Positions 1 through 9,124 of a stretch of 64,000 bases of DNA are shown here, piece by piece. Source of the stretch: Leptospira_A sp046736045. GTDB taxonomy: Bacteria; Spirochaetota; Leptospiria; Leptospirales; Leptospiraceae. The notes under the pieces were generated by a model. It saw only the letters and a program-made list of their open reading frames with translations, made no database searches and was not told the origin of the DNA. The stretch spans positions 2,976,001 to 3,040,000 of the forward strand of contig NZ_CP177134.1 in assembly GCF_046736045.1 (NCBI RefSeq), written 5' to 3'. How positions within the stretch are numbered: the stretch's first letter is position 1; each line of letters opens with the position of its first letter. A program made the position numbers and the translations under genes.

Positions 1-1
1 T

Positions 2-1192
2 ATACAATTTACGGTTGTTCTGGATTTTATGATCCTTTCTCCGTTAGGTGTTCAAGTTTTGGAAGAGCTGAATATTTCTACAAAACAATTCGGTCTGGTA
101 GTTTCCGCTTATGCATTCAGTGCAGGTGCTTCGGGAATTTTGTCTGCAGGATTTGCCGACAGATTCGACCGTAAAAAGTTACTTTTATTCTTTTATACCG
201 GATTTGTTTTGGGAACAGTCTTATGCGGAATTGCACCAACCTATGTTGCGTTACTTGCTGCCCGCATCATCACAGGTATTTTCGGCGGAGTCATCGCATC
301 GATTAGTTTTGCGATCATAGCGGATTTATTTCCGCTTGAGATGCGTGGAAGAGTTATGGGATTTGTAATGACTGCATTCGCGGCAAGCCAGGTATTCGGA
401 CTTCCGTTGGGAGTTTATATTTCCAATCTATGGGGATGGCAGGCCCCCTTTCTGATGATTGCATCTGTCAGTGCGAGTGTCGGTTTGATTGCTTTTTTTT
501 ACTTAAAGCCGATCACTTCCCATTTGGAAGGAAAGGCCGAAAAACGGGCGTTACAACATTTGCTTCATACCGTAACTAATCCCGGTTATTTGCCGGGGTT
601 TTTAGCTACTACGCTTCTTGCAACGGGCGGATTTATGCTGATGCCATTCGGAAGTGCATTTACAGTTCATAATATGGGAATACCTTTGGAAAAACTTCCT
701 TTGATCTATATGGTTACCGGAATTGCATCCATTATCGCGGGGCCAGTGATCGGAAGATTGAGTGATACTGTCGGAAAATACGGAATGTTTGTAATTGCCT
801 CCATGGCAGCTACATGTATCATTCTATATTATACAAGCTTGGGAGTGAGTCCCGTTTGGTTTGTCATTATCATCAATTGTCTTTTATTCATATCAATTAC
901 CGGAAGGATGATTTCTGCAAATGCTTTGACTTCAGCTGTACCTGATCTGAAAGATCGCGGCGCTTATATGGCAGTCAGTTCTTCATTGCAACAACTGTCA
1001 GGTGGAGTGGCTGCAACAGCGGCAGGATTCATCGTGGTTCAGACACCAAGCGGTTATCTGGAAGGATATCAAAATTTAGGTTATGTTGTGGCGTTCGCGA
1101 TTTTACTCACTGTTATCATGATGAATCGCGTGAATCTTTTGGTGAACAAAAAGAAAGCCGCTAAGTCCGTAGAAGTTCAATTGGAATTTTGA
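2..1192 (+). CDS. MFS transporter, 5' end cut by window
   Basis: A major facilitator superfamily inner-membrane transporter, probably a drug/sugar efflux type (DHA1-like). The reading frame is open to the window edge, and the residues before the first ATG (position 29) read FTVVLDFMILSPLG, a normal first membrane helix, so the true start lies upstream. The loop after helix 2 carries an MFS motif A variant (GFADRFDRKK). Further hydrophobic segments fill the protein, with a polar central loop near residue 165, giving about 12 helices. The substrate cannot be read from the sequence. It converges on the chemotaxis receptor gene with a shared hairpin between them. Confidence 0.85.
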   Translation: MQFTVVLDFMILSPLGVQVLEELNISTKQFGLVVSAYAFSAGASGILSAGFADRFDRKKLLLFFYTGFVLGTVLCGIAPTYVALLAARIITGIFGGVIASISFAIIADLFPLEMRGRVMGFVMTAFAASQVFGLPLGVYISNLWGWQAPFLMIASVSASVGLIAFFYLKPITSHLEGKAEKRALQHLLHTVTNPGYLPGFLATTLLATGGFMLMPFGSAFTVHNMGIPLEKLPLIYMVTGIASIIAGPVIGRLSDTVGKYGMFVIASMAATCIILYYTSLGVSPVWFVIIINCLLFISITGRMISANALTSAVPDLKDRGAYMAVSSSLQQLSGGVAATAAGFIVVQTPSGYLEGYQNLGYVVAFAILLTVIMMNRVNLLVNKKKAAKSVEVQLEF

Positions 1193-1196
1193 AACG

Positions 1197-1217
1197 AGCG
1201 GCCTCAAGGCCGCTTTC
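1197..1217. terminator. Bidirectional terminator hairpin
   Basis: The 7-bp perfect stem AGCGGCC / GGCCGCT with a TCAA loop is followed by TTTCG on the plus strand. It sits 5 bases after the MFS stop codon and before the stop of the convergent chemotaxis gene, so it can end both transcripts. Confidence 0.7.
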
Positions 1218-1229
1218 GTAATTTGCAAA

Positions 1230-2996
1230 CTAGACTTTAAAGAATGCCATTGTCTTTTGCAATTGAATCGCCTGACCTGTCATTTCTTCCGCGGTGGATG
1301 CCAATTCTTCCGAGGAAGAAGCATTTGCCTGAGTTGTTTGACTCAATTGAGTCACCGCGGAGTTGATTTGTCTGACGCCCGTTGATTGTTCTTCGGAGGA
1401 GGCGGATATATCCCGAACCAAGTCGGAAGTTCTTTTGATATCGGGAACTATCTCATTCAAATAGTTGCCTGCTTTCTCTGCCAGTAGAACGCTATTTTTT
1501 GCAACCTCACCGATCTCTTGTGCTGCCACTTGGCTACGTTCTGCCAGGTTTCTGACTTCTGCGGCAACAACCGCAAATCCTCTTCCCATTTCTCCCGTGC
1601 GTGCTGCTTCAATCGCTGCGTTCAGCGCAAGTAAATTCGTTTGATCCGTAATGGAATCGATGATACTGATCTTGTCTACAATGTCATTCATCGCTATAAT
1701 CATTGCTTTGACAGCTTCTCCTCCTTCTTTGGCAGTGGATGCTGTTTTGGTTGCGATTCTATCCGTAATTTTCGCATTTTCATTGTTTTGTGAAATGGAA
1801 ATAGTCATTTGTTCCATAGACGCGCTCGTTTCTTCCACACCTGCTGCCTGTTCAACGGAGGCTTGTGAAATCAATTGAGCCGCAGAGTTGACTTGATCCG
1901 CTGCATTTGCAATGGAATCGGCTCTTCCATTCACGTCATTTACAACTTCGGATAGTTTGGAGACAGTATTATTTGTAAAATCTTTGAGTTTTGCAAAACT
2001 GCCTTTGTAAGATTTATCAATCAACTTGGAGAGAATCCCTTCCGAAATTGCTCCCATAACACGGACTACATCTTCAATACTCTCACCGATTGTGGTGACC
2101 AGTTGATTCAGTCCTTCTCCGATTTCCTTTTGAAAACCTTGCAGCCCGGTGAGATCGATCTTTTTATCAAAATTACCTTGGTTCGCAGCTTCTACTATCT
2201 TTTTCTGGTCTTCCACCATCCTGTGAAATTTGGAAATCATAGCTTTCATACTCTGAAGAAGTTTCCCTATTTCATCTTTTGAATCGGACTCGATTCGAAT
2301 CGAAAGGTCTCCCATTTCCAATTTGTTTGCAGCATTGACCGCTTCCGCCAAAGGTTTGGTAATGCTTCTGGTAATCCAGAATGCGATTAGGATCGCGAGG
2401 ATCATCGCAATTAAAGTGAGTGATATGGCAAGATTGCGGGTAGATATATAAATTTCATTGGCTTCCTTTGCCGAATCATCCATCAACTGACCTTGGAATG
2501 CCGCTTGATCGTCTAATGATGCGCCGAACGCATTGTTCACCGGAAAAAATTCCGTGAGTAAATAATCGAGGCTTTTTTTCTTATCAGCTCTTAAAAGTAC
2601 AAATAAAGTTATGTATTTTTCATCCAGTGCTTTATGATTTTTAATAACTTCGTTGAAGAGGCCTCTACCTTTTTTCGTGTGGATTCTTTTGTCGAGTGTT
2701 GCGAGGGATTCTACTATTTTGTGCCGGTTTACTGCGATTTTTTGAAAAAATTTTTCATTTTCCGCAACATTATCAATCAGCATTATATTTCTGATTAATC
2801 TTCCGTTATCAATTGTTCTTTTGTTTATATCGTTGACTAGGATTGTTTTCGGATAACGGTCTTCTACAATCAATTTGGTAGCTTCATTAACACTACTGAG
2901 TCGAAGTATGCTGATTCCTGAAAATATGAATAAAAAAAGGATTGTGATTCCAAAACCAAATCCGAGACGAATACCGACTTTTATATTGTTAAACAA
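1230..2996 (-). CDS. Methyl-accepting chemotaxis protein
   Basis: A transmembrane chemoreceptor of 588 residues that signals to CheA/CheW. Helix 1 lies near residues 10-30, followed by a periplasmic four-helix-bundle-type sensor region, helix 2 near 188-210, a HAMP domain to about 262, a second HAMP-like linker near 270-310, and a long cytoplasmic coiled coil. The conserved hairpin tip is clear near residues 450-490 (TDQTNLLALNAAIEAAR, then MGRGFAVVAAEVRNLAERS). The start is TTG, chosen because a GGAGG ribosome site lies 6 bases upstream and the first residues MFNNIKVG begin just before helix 1. No CheR-binding pentapeptide is visible at the C-terminus. The ligand is unknown. Confidence 0.95.
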   Translation of the reverse strand: MFNNIKVGIRLGFGFGITILFLFIFSGISILRLSSVNEATKLIVEDRYPKTILVNDINKRTIDNGRLIRNIMLIDNVAENEKFFQKIAVNRHKIVESLATLDKRIHTKKGRGLFNEVIKNHKALDEKYITLFVLLRADKKKSLDYLLTEFFPVNNAFGASLDDQAAFQGQLMDDSAKEANEIYISTRNLAISLTLIAMILAILIAFWITRSITKPLAEAVNAANKLEMGDLSIRIESDSKDEIGKLLQSMKAMISKFHRMVEDQKKIVEAANQGNFDKKIDLTGLQGFQKEIGEGLNQLVTTIGESIEDVVRVMGAISEGILSKLIDKSYKGSFAKLKDFTNNTVSKLSEVVNDVNGRADSIANAADQVNSAAQLISQASVEQAAGVEETSASMEQMTISISQNNENAKITDRIATKTASTAKEGGEAVKAMIIAMNDIVDKISIIDSITDQTNLLALNAAIEAARTGEMGRGFAVVAAEVRNLAERSQVAAQEIGEVAKNSVLLAEKAGNYLNEIVPDIKRTSDLVRDISASSEEQSTGVRQINSAVTQLSQTTQANASSSEELASTAEEMTGQAIQLQKTMAFFKV

Positions 2997-3350
2997 GTTA
3001 AACCTCCGTTTTGCAGGTATAAACTCAGGTATACGATTGCAGTTCCAGTGAGCTACATTTTATTTTTTAGTAAAGAGTTTTATAAATAAAATGACAATAT
3101 GAAAATCGATTAATCCCTTACGAGAGAGTTGTATTTAATCAATTTATTTCGTCGATACGACCGTGTTTTTTTGTTTAACGTACGTTACTTTTTATATTGT
3201 TATGGTTCTTGATTCCGCCTAGGTATGTATTGCAAATTTCTAATGTAATAAATCAGGTTTTATTCTACTTATATTTTTTCGGGAAATCCAATAAATAATT
3301 GTCGGATTGAGATTTCATACGATAAAGAGGCGGAAATAGGTAATATAAGT
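2997..3350. other. 354-bp AT-rich divergent intergenic region
   Basis: The region lies between the divergent chemoreceptor and FG-GAP genes. It is strongly AT-rich. It holds the GGAGG ribosome site of the receptor, a direct repeat of AGGTATA near 3015-3035, and a 12-bp perfect palindrome TAACGTACGTTA at 3176-3187. No coding potential was seen. Confidence 0.5.
3176..3187. promoter_or_regulatory. 12-bp perfect palindrome, possible operator
   Basis: TAACGTACGTTA reads the same on both strands. It lies 180 bp upstream of the chemoreceptor start and 164 bp upstream of the FG-GAP gene. I recognise no regulator for it, and a 12-bp palindrome may occur by chance in AT-rich DNA. Confidence 0.25.
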
Positions 3351-5171
3351 ATGCTGAATCGGATATTTCATCGTATATTTTTGAAATGGTTCCTTTTGGC
3401 TGTTTTGCTCGGAACCTTTTCCTACTGCTGGGCAAACCCGATCATTCGACCATCTGCGGAATGTTTAGTGAAAATTCACAATTCACTTTGTCCGAAAGAA
3501 ATTGACCATGCCCTTTTTGGGCTATTTTTTTTGGCCAGAGCTTCCCTAAGCACGGTAACAATTTCCAATCTATCCGATCATTCTGTTGTTAAAACGGGCT
3601 TTTTGATCGGAAAGGCAGCTTCCGATATTAAAATTGTTTATATATCTTTGGATGGAGTTACTGATTCCATCGTTGAAGTAAATCAAGGCACCTGGAAGTA
3701 TCAGCTTCCTGCCTCTGCAGCAACCGGTTCTTATTGGAAACATGGAACAAAACATACGATTTTAGTACAGGGACTCGATGGGCTCGGGCAATTCGGACCG
3801 ACTACAACCATACACGTAACCAAGGGAAGCAATCTTGATACAAATGGGGACGGTTATTCCGATCTTTTGGTATCAGCTTCCGTAGGAAATGCCGCCCAAG
3901 GTTATGCTTTTATTTATCTGACAAATCCGGAAACGGGAATTCCTTCCACTCTGCCTGATTCCATTTTAACAGACGGAATGCCAAATGGTACTTTCTTTGG
4001 AGATTGGATTGGAGCGGGAGATTTCAATGGAGATGGTTACGCGGATACGATTGTAGGTAGCCAGGCAACCGGTGGTTTTTTGGGAAGGGTTTATATCTTC
4101 CATAGTTCAGGTGCAAGCGGGATTCTTAGCCAAAATCTGAATACCGGCGGAACATCTAACACTCAGTTATCGGGCGTAACCGGAGGCGGGAGGTTAGGGA
4201 CTTTTGTGATGGGACGTGATGTAAATAACGACGGTTACGATGATGCCGTTCTTTCTTCTCCCTGGAATGATGAGGGTTTTATTTTTTATAGCCAGGGTAC
4301 ATCCGGAATTGCCACGCAAAACACTACTACTGCGAATCGTTCTTATGTTCCCGCAGCAAATGATAATTTCGGCAATCACTCTGCGGTTGGAGATATCAAT
4401 GGAGACGGATATGCGGATTTAGCTATTTCCGCTCCTACTTTTAATAGCAATCAAGGCAGAGTTTATATATATCTATCAAATGGGGGAGTTTTACCACCCA
4501 GCCCTCAGGAATATCTGCTTGGACCCACATCTCCTTCACCCGGATGTACTTTCACGGGAGGTTGTAATTTTGGTGCGGTGATCACACTTGCTGACTTTAA
4601 CGGAGACAATTGCGCCGACTTGGGTGCAAGCGGGGCAAGTTTTAATACAAACCAAGGGATTGTTTTTATTTTTCATTCCGATTGCAGTTCCACTTCTCCT
4701 TACTCCTCCACACCAAACACGGTTTTGGTGGGACCTTCTCTTTCCAGCTGTTCTGTGAATACCTGTCTGTTCGGGAGTTCTTTGTCAGTAGGGGATACGA
4801 ATGGAGACGGGTTTCCCGATTTATCCGTAGGTACTACTTCCGGGTCTTCCGGAAAAGGAAATGTTTATTTGTTTTCCAATACCGGTAACGGGATTGCCAG
4901 CGTGGATTTGAGTTCCGGAGGCAGCGCCGTTTCTTTGTTAACCGGTCTTGCTACATCGACGAATTTTGCACAGATGTTCCGACTTCAGGATACCAATGGT
5001 GATGGTCTTTCGGATTCTCTCGTTTCAGCCCCTACTGCGAATAAGGTGTATTATTTTAAAAGTACGAAAGATTCCGGCCCGGGCAATCTGGATCTGAGTT
5101 CGGGAGGGGCTTCTACATCGGTTCTTACAACTTCCGTCGGCCAATCACTTGGCAATTCCATCGCATTTTGA
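3351..5171 (+). CDS. Exported FG-GAP (integrin alpha-like) repeat protein
   Basis: A 606-residue protein with an N-terminal signal peptide (hydrophobic stretch near residues 12-28, then CWANP). From about residue 163 to 550 it carries seven calcium-binding FG-GAP/VCBS-type loops such as DTNGDGYSD, DFNGDGYAD, DVNNDGYDD, DINGDGYAD, DFNGDNCAD, DTNGDGFPD and DTNGDGLSD, each followed by a hydrophobic strand. This predicts a beta-propeller like the integrin alpha head. The part before the repeats (about 65-160) looks like an Ig-type beta domain. The family is known in spirochaete surface and secreted proteins, but the ligand here is unknown. The gene is probably monocistronic. Confidence 0.9.
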   Translation: MLNRIFHRIFLKWFLLAVLLGTFSYCWANPIIRPSAECLVKIHNSLCPKEIDHALFGLFFLARASLSTVTISNLSDHSVVKTGFLIGKAASDIKIVYISLDGVTDSIVEVNQGTWKYQLPASAATGSYWKHGTKHTILVQGLDGLGQFGPTTTIHVTKGSNLDTNGDGYSDLLVSASVGNAAQGYAFIYLTNPETGIPSTLPDSILTDGMPNGTFFGDWIGAGDFNGDGYADTIVGSQATGGFLGRVYIFHSSGASGILSQNLNTGGTSNTQLSGVTGGGRLGTFVMGRDVNNDGYDDAVLSSPWNDEGFIFYSQGTSGIATQNTTTANRSYVPAANDNFGNHSAVGDINGDGYADLAISAPTFNSNQGRVYIYLSNGGVLPPSPQEYLLGPTSPSPGCTFTGGCNFGAVITLADFNGDNCADLGASGASFNTNQGIVFIFHSDCSSTSPYSSTPNTVLVGPSLSSCSVNTCLFGSSLSVGDTNGDGFPDLSVGTTSGSSGKGNVYLFSNTGNGIASVDLSSGGSAVSLLTGLATSTNFAQMFRLQDTNGDGLSDSLVSAPTANKVYYFKSTKDSGPGNLDLSSGGASTSVLTTSVGQSLGNSIAF

Positions 5172-5265
5172 AGAATCATCCGATGGGAGACGACCTAGTA
5201 GGCCTACCGATGAGCTTGTTTCCGCGCCAGCCTGCATATATATTATACATATCCTTTTTTAAATT

Positions 5266-5865
5266 ATGAAAAAAATAGAATCTGATGCGGGCAACATCCT
5301 TGATAAAACCAAAACAAAGTTTCCTTTTTTGGAAACGAATTGGAACGAATACAAACATATCTTTCAGGAAAAGCAGGTGCCTGCCAAAACAATTTTACTG
5401 CGGCAGGGAGAAGTATCGAATTATATTTATCTGATCGACAAAGGTGCTTTGCGTCTTGGATTTAATGACAAGGATAAGGATGTTACATTTCAGTTTTTCT
5501 TCGAAGGCAAGGGAGTTGCTTCGATGGAAAGTTTTCAATCCAAAGAACCGAGTATGTTTTTTTTGGAAAGCATCGAACCGAGCAAATTGTACATAATACA
5601 TAGAGAGGATGCTTTGGCATTGTATTTGAAACATAAGGAATTCCAGGTTTTCATAATTGATTTTTTACTTTCAAGGGTTGCAAATTATACCAGACTTTTT
5701 CTTTCCAGAATCAAAGACAGTCCCGAACAAAGATACATTGACTTGATCAAAAATGAACCGGGTATAGTCAGTAGAATACCGCAGCATTATATCGCATCCT
5801 ATCTTGGGATCACAGCTGTGTCTTTGAGCCGGATTAGAAATAGAGTATGGTCTGATACTAATTAA
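5266..5865 (+). CDS. Crp/Fnr family transcriptional regulator
   Basis: A 199-residue regulator. The N-terminal cyclic-nucleotide-binding-type beta-roll contains RQGEVSNYIYLIDKGALRL near residues 46-64. The C-terminal winged-helix reads QHYIASYLGITAVSLSRIRN near residues 175-193, the form common in CRP/FNR proteins with an SLSR recognition helix. No cysteine cluster for an iron-sulfur centre is present. The ribosome site is weak. The gene is followed after a short gap by a TauE/SafE exporter, which is the most obvious candidate target. The effector is unknown. Confidence 0.9.
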   Translation: MKKIESDAGNILDKTKTKFPFLETNWNEYKHIFQEKQVPAKTILLRQGEVSNYIYLIDKGALRLGFNDKDKDVTFQFFFEGKGVASMESFQSKEPSMFFLESIEPSKLYIIHREDALALYLKHKEFQVFIIDFLLSRVANYTRLFLSRIKDSPEQRYIDLIKNEPGIVSRIPQHYIASYLGITAVSLSRIRNRVWSDTN

Positions 5866-5912
5866 CAAAAGATAATGCATTCCATCTTTCGGAATGTTAT
5901 CATTCCATTATA

Positions 5913-5919
5913 AAGGAAG
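5913..5919 (+). promoter_or_regulatory. Ribosome binding site fixing the exporter start
   Basis: AAGGAAG lies 7 bases before ATG 5927. It supports that start over the ATG at 5894, which has no such site. Confidence 0.6.
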
Positions 5920-5926
5920 TGGATTT

Positions 5927-6748
5927 ATGTTGAATGTATTGATATTGATCATTGCCGGTTGTGTGGGAGGGTTTCTCACCGGATTTGTGGGCATCGGGGG
6001 AAATACCATTTTTGTTCCGGTGCTTGATTTCATCTTGAGAGATTTGGGAGTGCAGGGAGACGGTTTGGTCAAATCCATCATCGCCAATTCTTTGTTCATC
6101 ACTATCTTTACCGGAGGGATCGTAAGTTTAAAACAATATCGAATTGGAAATTTTTTTCCCAGAGAAGTCGCATACATTGCAGTTTCAGGAATTATAAGTG
6201 CGTGGTTTGTCACTTACTTAATCAAACAAGGGAGCTGGTATTCAAGAGAAAAGTTCAATCTGGTTTTTACGATCATGCTCATTCCATTGATTCTCAAATT
6301 GTATTTGGACAAAAAAGATAGAACTTCGGAAGACAAAAATATCCAAGCCTCGTGGCTAATCTGTATCGGCCTTGGAGTAGGAGTGATTACTTCTTTTTCA
6401 GGATTGGGAGGAGGTATCGTTATGATTCCGTTGCTTACGGACGGATTCAAATTGAATATTAAAAAAGCCGCCTCAATTTCAACGGGAGTCGTTCCATTTT
6501 TTGCTGCAAGCGTATGCTTCAGTTATATGTTGGAAAACCCCGATCTCACTTACGCCGGTTTTTTTAGAATCGGGTATGTTGATTTTTTGTTCGCGATTCC
6601 TCTTGCAGTCGGTGCTTACTTGCTCTCTCCCGTAGGAGTGAAAGTCGCACAAAAATCAAATCAAAAAACGATTCGATTTACATTTGCAACGGTGCTTGCC
6701 GTGCTTTTGACAAAAATGTTATATGAACTTTTTATCGTGTCGTCTTAA
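5927..6748 (+). CDS. TauE/SafE (TSUP) family membrane exporter
   Basis: An inner-membrane protein of 273 residues from the chosen start, of the 4-toluene sulfonate uptake permease family. Family members export sulfite, sulfoacetate or other organosulfur anions. Two homologous halves each hold the family's glycine-rich first helix: GGFLTGFVGIGGNTIFVP near the N-terminus and GVITSFSGLGGGIVMIP near residue 155. About 8 membrane helices are expected. It follows the Crp/Fnr gene by 61 bp on the same strand and may be co-transcribed. The substrate cannot be inferred. Confidence 0.88.
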   Translation: MLNVLILIIAGCVGGFLTGFVGIGGNTIFVPVLDFILRDLGVQGDGLVKSIIANSLFITIFTGGIVSLKQYRIGNFFPREVAYIAVSGIISAWFVTYLIKQGSWYSREKFNLVFTIMLIPLILKLYLDKKDRTSEDKNIQASWLICIGLGVGVITSFSGLGGGIVMIPLLTDGFKLNIKKAASISTGVVPFFAASVCFSYMLENPDLTYAGFFRIGYVDFLFAIPLAVGAYLLSPVGVKVAQKSNQKTIRFTFATVLAVLLTKMLYELFIVSS

Positions 6749-6799
6749 TCCTATACTTCAAATATACTTGTTTTGTATTGTATTTGGGTCGGTATCAGA

Positions 6800-8236
6800 A
6801 TGGAAAAAAAGAACAATCCTGATGGGATGGAAAACGAATCGGATCAAAATAAAAATGAGAGAGTGCTTCGGAATGTTCTGGAACATATGCCTGTCTTGTT
6901 TATGGAGAGTGATCGTTCGTTAAGTCCTGTATCCTGGAATCAGGAATGCGAAAAAGTATTCGGATATAAAGAATCGGAAGTCTTGGGCAAAGAACAATTT
7001 TTATTGAAAAATCTGTTGAGCCGCCAAACAGACAGTTCTTCTTCGCAGTTGGATTCTAAGATTTTCGATTCCGATTTTAGAAATTGGGAATTGGAATTGA
7101 TCGCAAAAGACGGAAAGACCAAAACAATTTCTTTATCGAATTTATCTTCGGAATTTCCCATTTCCGATTCCAGAAAATGGTTCATAGGAATTGATATTAC
7201 CAGAACCAAGGAAATCGAAAGAGATTTAAAAAGTTCATTGAAAGAACTTTCCGATTTTCAAACCGCACTCAATACCGTTTCGATCGTAGCCATCACGGAT
7301 AAGGCAGGGACGATCATTTATGTGAATCAGAATTTCTGCAAGATCAGCGGTTATTCCAGAGACGAACTTTTGGGACAAAACCATCGCATCATTAACTCCG
7401 GTTATCATCCGAAAGAATACTTTAAAGATTTATGGAAGACTATTTCCCAGGGAAAAATCTGGAAAGGTGAAATCAAAAATAGAGCCAAAAACGGGCGATT
7501 TTATTGGGTTGATACTACCATTTCACCCATCATGGATGAAAAAGGAAAACCTTATCAGTATTTGGCGATTCGAAATGATATTACGGAACGAAAAGAAACG
7601 GAAGAAAAGGCGAGGCACGCGGAAAATAATCTGAAGATATTGCAGGACAGGATGAGCCCTCATTTTCTTTTCAATACATTGAGTATCATTCATTCGTATT
7701 TGCAAACAAATCCTGAACTGGCGGATTCCGCTATTTTAATGTTAGCTGACAATTACCGTTTTCTTACGGACCACGCAAATAAACAATTGGTTCCGTTCGA
7801 TATTGAATGGGAGTTTATGGAAAATTACCTGAAACTACTCAGGCTTCGTTTTTCCGATTTTATAGAAATAGAAGTGGATAAAAAGGGGAATTTCAGCAGA
7901 TGTCAATTGCCTCCTCTCAGCTTACAACCGCTTGTTGAAAATTCCTACCTGCACGGACTCCGTAATAAAAAAGGAAAAGGTCTTATTTCCGTGCACGCAT
8001 ATATCGAAGGAACAAGAACCCATATCAGTATCCGGGACAATGGAGTAGGCATAAAAGTTCAGGATGTATATTCCAGAAGTATTACGAACATTGCAGAGAG
8101 ACTTAAATTTTACCTTTACGAATCCGAAGTAAAAATTGAAAATCATCCTGAAGGCGGAGCAGTTGTCACTGTCAGCTTTGATAAACCGAAGAACGAAGAG
8201 TTAGCACATTTAATTGATCATGACCACCGTCAATAG
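6800..8236 (+). CDS. PAS-containing LytS-type histidine kinase
   Basis: A cytoplasmic sensor kinase of about 478 residues without membrane segments. Two PAS domains occupy roughly residues 20-130 and 145-270; the second ends with a PAC motif (YLAIRNDITERKE). The kinase core is of the LytS/YehU type: MSPHFLFNTLS near residue 284 contains the phospho-accepting His, and the ATP-binding domain shows LPPLSLQPLVENSYLHG near 370 and IRDNGVGI near 410. The ATG at 6800 is preferred to an upstream TTG at 6773; neither has a strong ribosome site. It overlaps the next gene, a LytTR response regulator, by 17 bp, so the two form a pair. Confidence 0.92.
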   Translation: MEKKNNPDGMENESDQNKNERVLRNVLEHMPVLFMESDRSLSPVSWNQECEKVFGYKESEVLGKEQFLLKNLLSRQTDSSSSQLDSKIFDSDFRNWELELIAKDGKTKTISLSNLSSEFPISDSRKWFIGIDITRTKEIERDLKSSLKELSDFQTALNTVSIVAITDKAGTIIYVNQNFCKISGYSRDELLGQNHRIINSGYHPKEYFKDLWKTISQGKIWKGEIKNRAKNGRFYWVDTTISPIMDEKGKPYQYLAIRNDITERKETEEKARHAENNLKILQDRMSPHFLFNTLSIIHSYLQTNPELADSAILMLADNYRFLTDHANKQLVPFDIEWEFMENYLKLLRLRFSDFIEIEVDKKGNFSRCQLPPLSLQPLVENSYLHGLRNKKGKGLISVHAYIEGTRTHISIRDNGVGIKVQDVYSRSITNIAERLKFYLYESEVKIENHPEGGAVVTVSFDKPKNEELAHLIDHDHRQ

Positions 8237-8954
8237 AGAATGGAAAACATTGATTGTAGAGGATGAAGCTCCTACCAGAGATTTGCTCGTCAGCTACTGT
8301 TTGTCCCGTCCTGAGTTGCGATTGTCCAAGGTTGCAAAGGACGGAGAAGAGGCTTTGGAGTATTTGCAATCGGAAGAATTCGATTTGGCATTCTTGGATA
8401 TCAATCTGCCTATTTTGTCCGGATTGGAAATTCTGGAAAAGTTGGAAAATCCTCCTTATATTATTTTTATCACCGCACTTCGTGACAGAGCGATCGAAGC
8501 ATTCGAGTTAGGTGCCATTGATTATCTTTTGAAACCGTTTTCGAAAGAACGTTTTTTCAAAGCAGTTGACCGTTCGATTCAATTTTTACAAAAAAATGAT
8601 GAAAAAACATCCGGAAACGTATTCAACGAACACGGACTTTTTATTTTGGAAAAAGAAAATCATTTTTTAATTCCTTATAAAGATATCAACTTCATATCTT
8701 CCAGAGATAACTTCAGTATTGTTCATACCGATGAAAGGGAGTATGTAACTTATAAGTCTTTAAAAAGTTTGGAAACGAAACTGCCGCCAGGCCGTTTTTT
8801 AAGAATCTATAAACAACACATCATCAACCTTGAAAAATTGTCTCACCTCCAAAGCGACAATATGGGCAATTATCTGGTTTATTTGAAAGACGAAGATGAA
8901 ACTCAATTGCCTGTCGGCCGCAAATACATTTCCAAAATGAAAGATATGTTTTGA
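8220..8954 (+). CDS. LytTR-family response regulator
   Basis: A 244-residue DNA-binding response regulator, the partner of the overlapping LytS-type kinase. The receiver domain (residues about 7-120) shows the acidic pair VEDE, the phospho-acceptor in AFLDINLPILSG, and the conserved YLLKPF lysine. The C-terminal LytTR domain (about 140-240) reads HGLFILEKENHFLIPYKDI, ending with FLRIYKQHIINLEKL and PVGRKY. LytTR proteins bind direct repeats through beta-strands instead of a helix-turn-helix. The ATG at 8220 was chosen over a TTG at 8214. Confidence 0.94.
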   Translation: MTTVNREWKTLIVEDEAPTRDLLVSYCLSRPELRLSKVAKDGEEALEYLQSEEFDLAFLDINLPILSGLEILEKLENPPYIIFITALRDRAIEAFELGAIDYLLKPFSKERFFKAVDRSIQFLQKNDEKTSGNVFNEHGLFILEKENHFLIPYKDINFISSRDNFSIVHTDEREYVTYKSLKSLETKLPPGRFLRIYKQHIINLEKLSHLQSDNMGNYLVYLKDEDETQLPVGRKYISKMKDMF

Positions 8955-9060
8955 TTTCGTAACTTTATCCGGCTCCGATCCGCGCATTTATTTCTAGACC
9001 ATTTTTCACCCTTTGGATTTGCCGAAAACCTTCTCAAACAGTCACTTCACTCGGCAGCCA

Positions 9061-9074
9061 TTGACGAAAGTCAA
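9061..9074. promoter_or_regulatory. FNR/FixK-type box
   Basis: TTGACGAAAGTCAA is a perfect inverted repeat TTGAC-N4-GTCAA, matching the FNR/DNR/FixK recognition pattern TTGAY-N4-RTCAA. It is centred 57 bp upstream of the ATG of the second Crp/Fnr gene, with an AT-rich -10-like TATAAA (9087-9092) after it. Autoregulation by that protein is the simplest reading. Confidence 0.65.
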
Positions 9075-9124
9075 TTCCACCTTTAGTATAAAATCATCCA
9101 ACCAAATAAGGATGATTGCAAGCA

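Noticed and set aside
5198..5207. GTAGGCCTAC palindrome before the first Crp/Fnr gene
   Set aside because: Only 10 bp and without a T-run or a matching second copy; not enough to call an operator or terminator.
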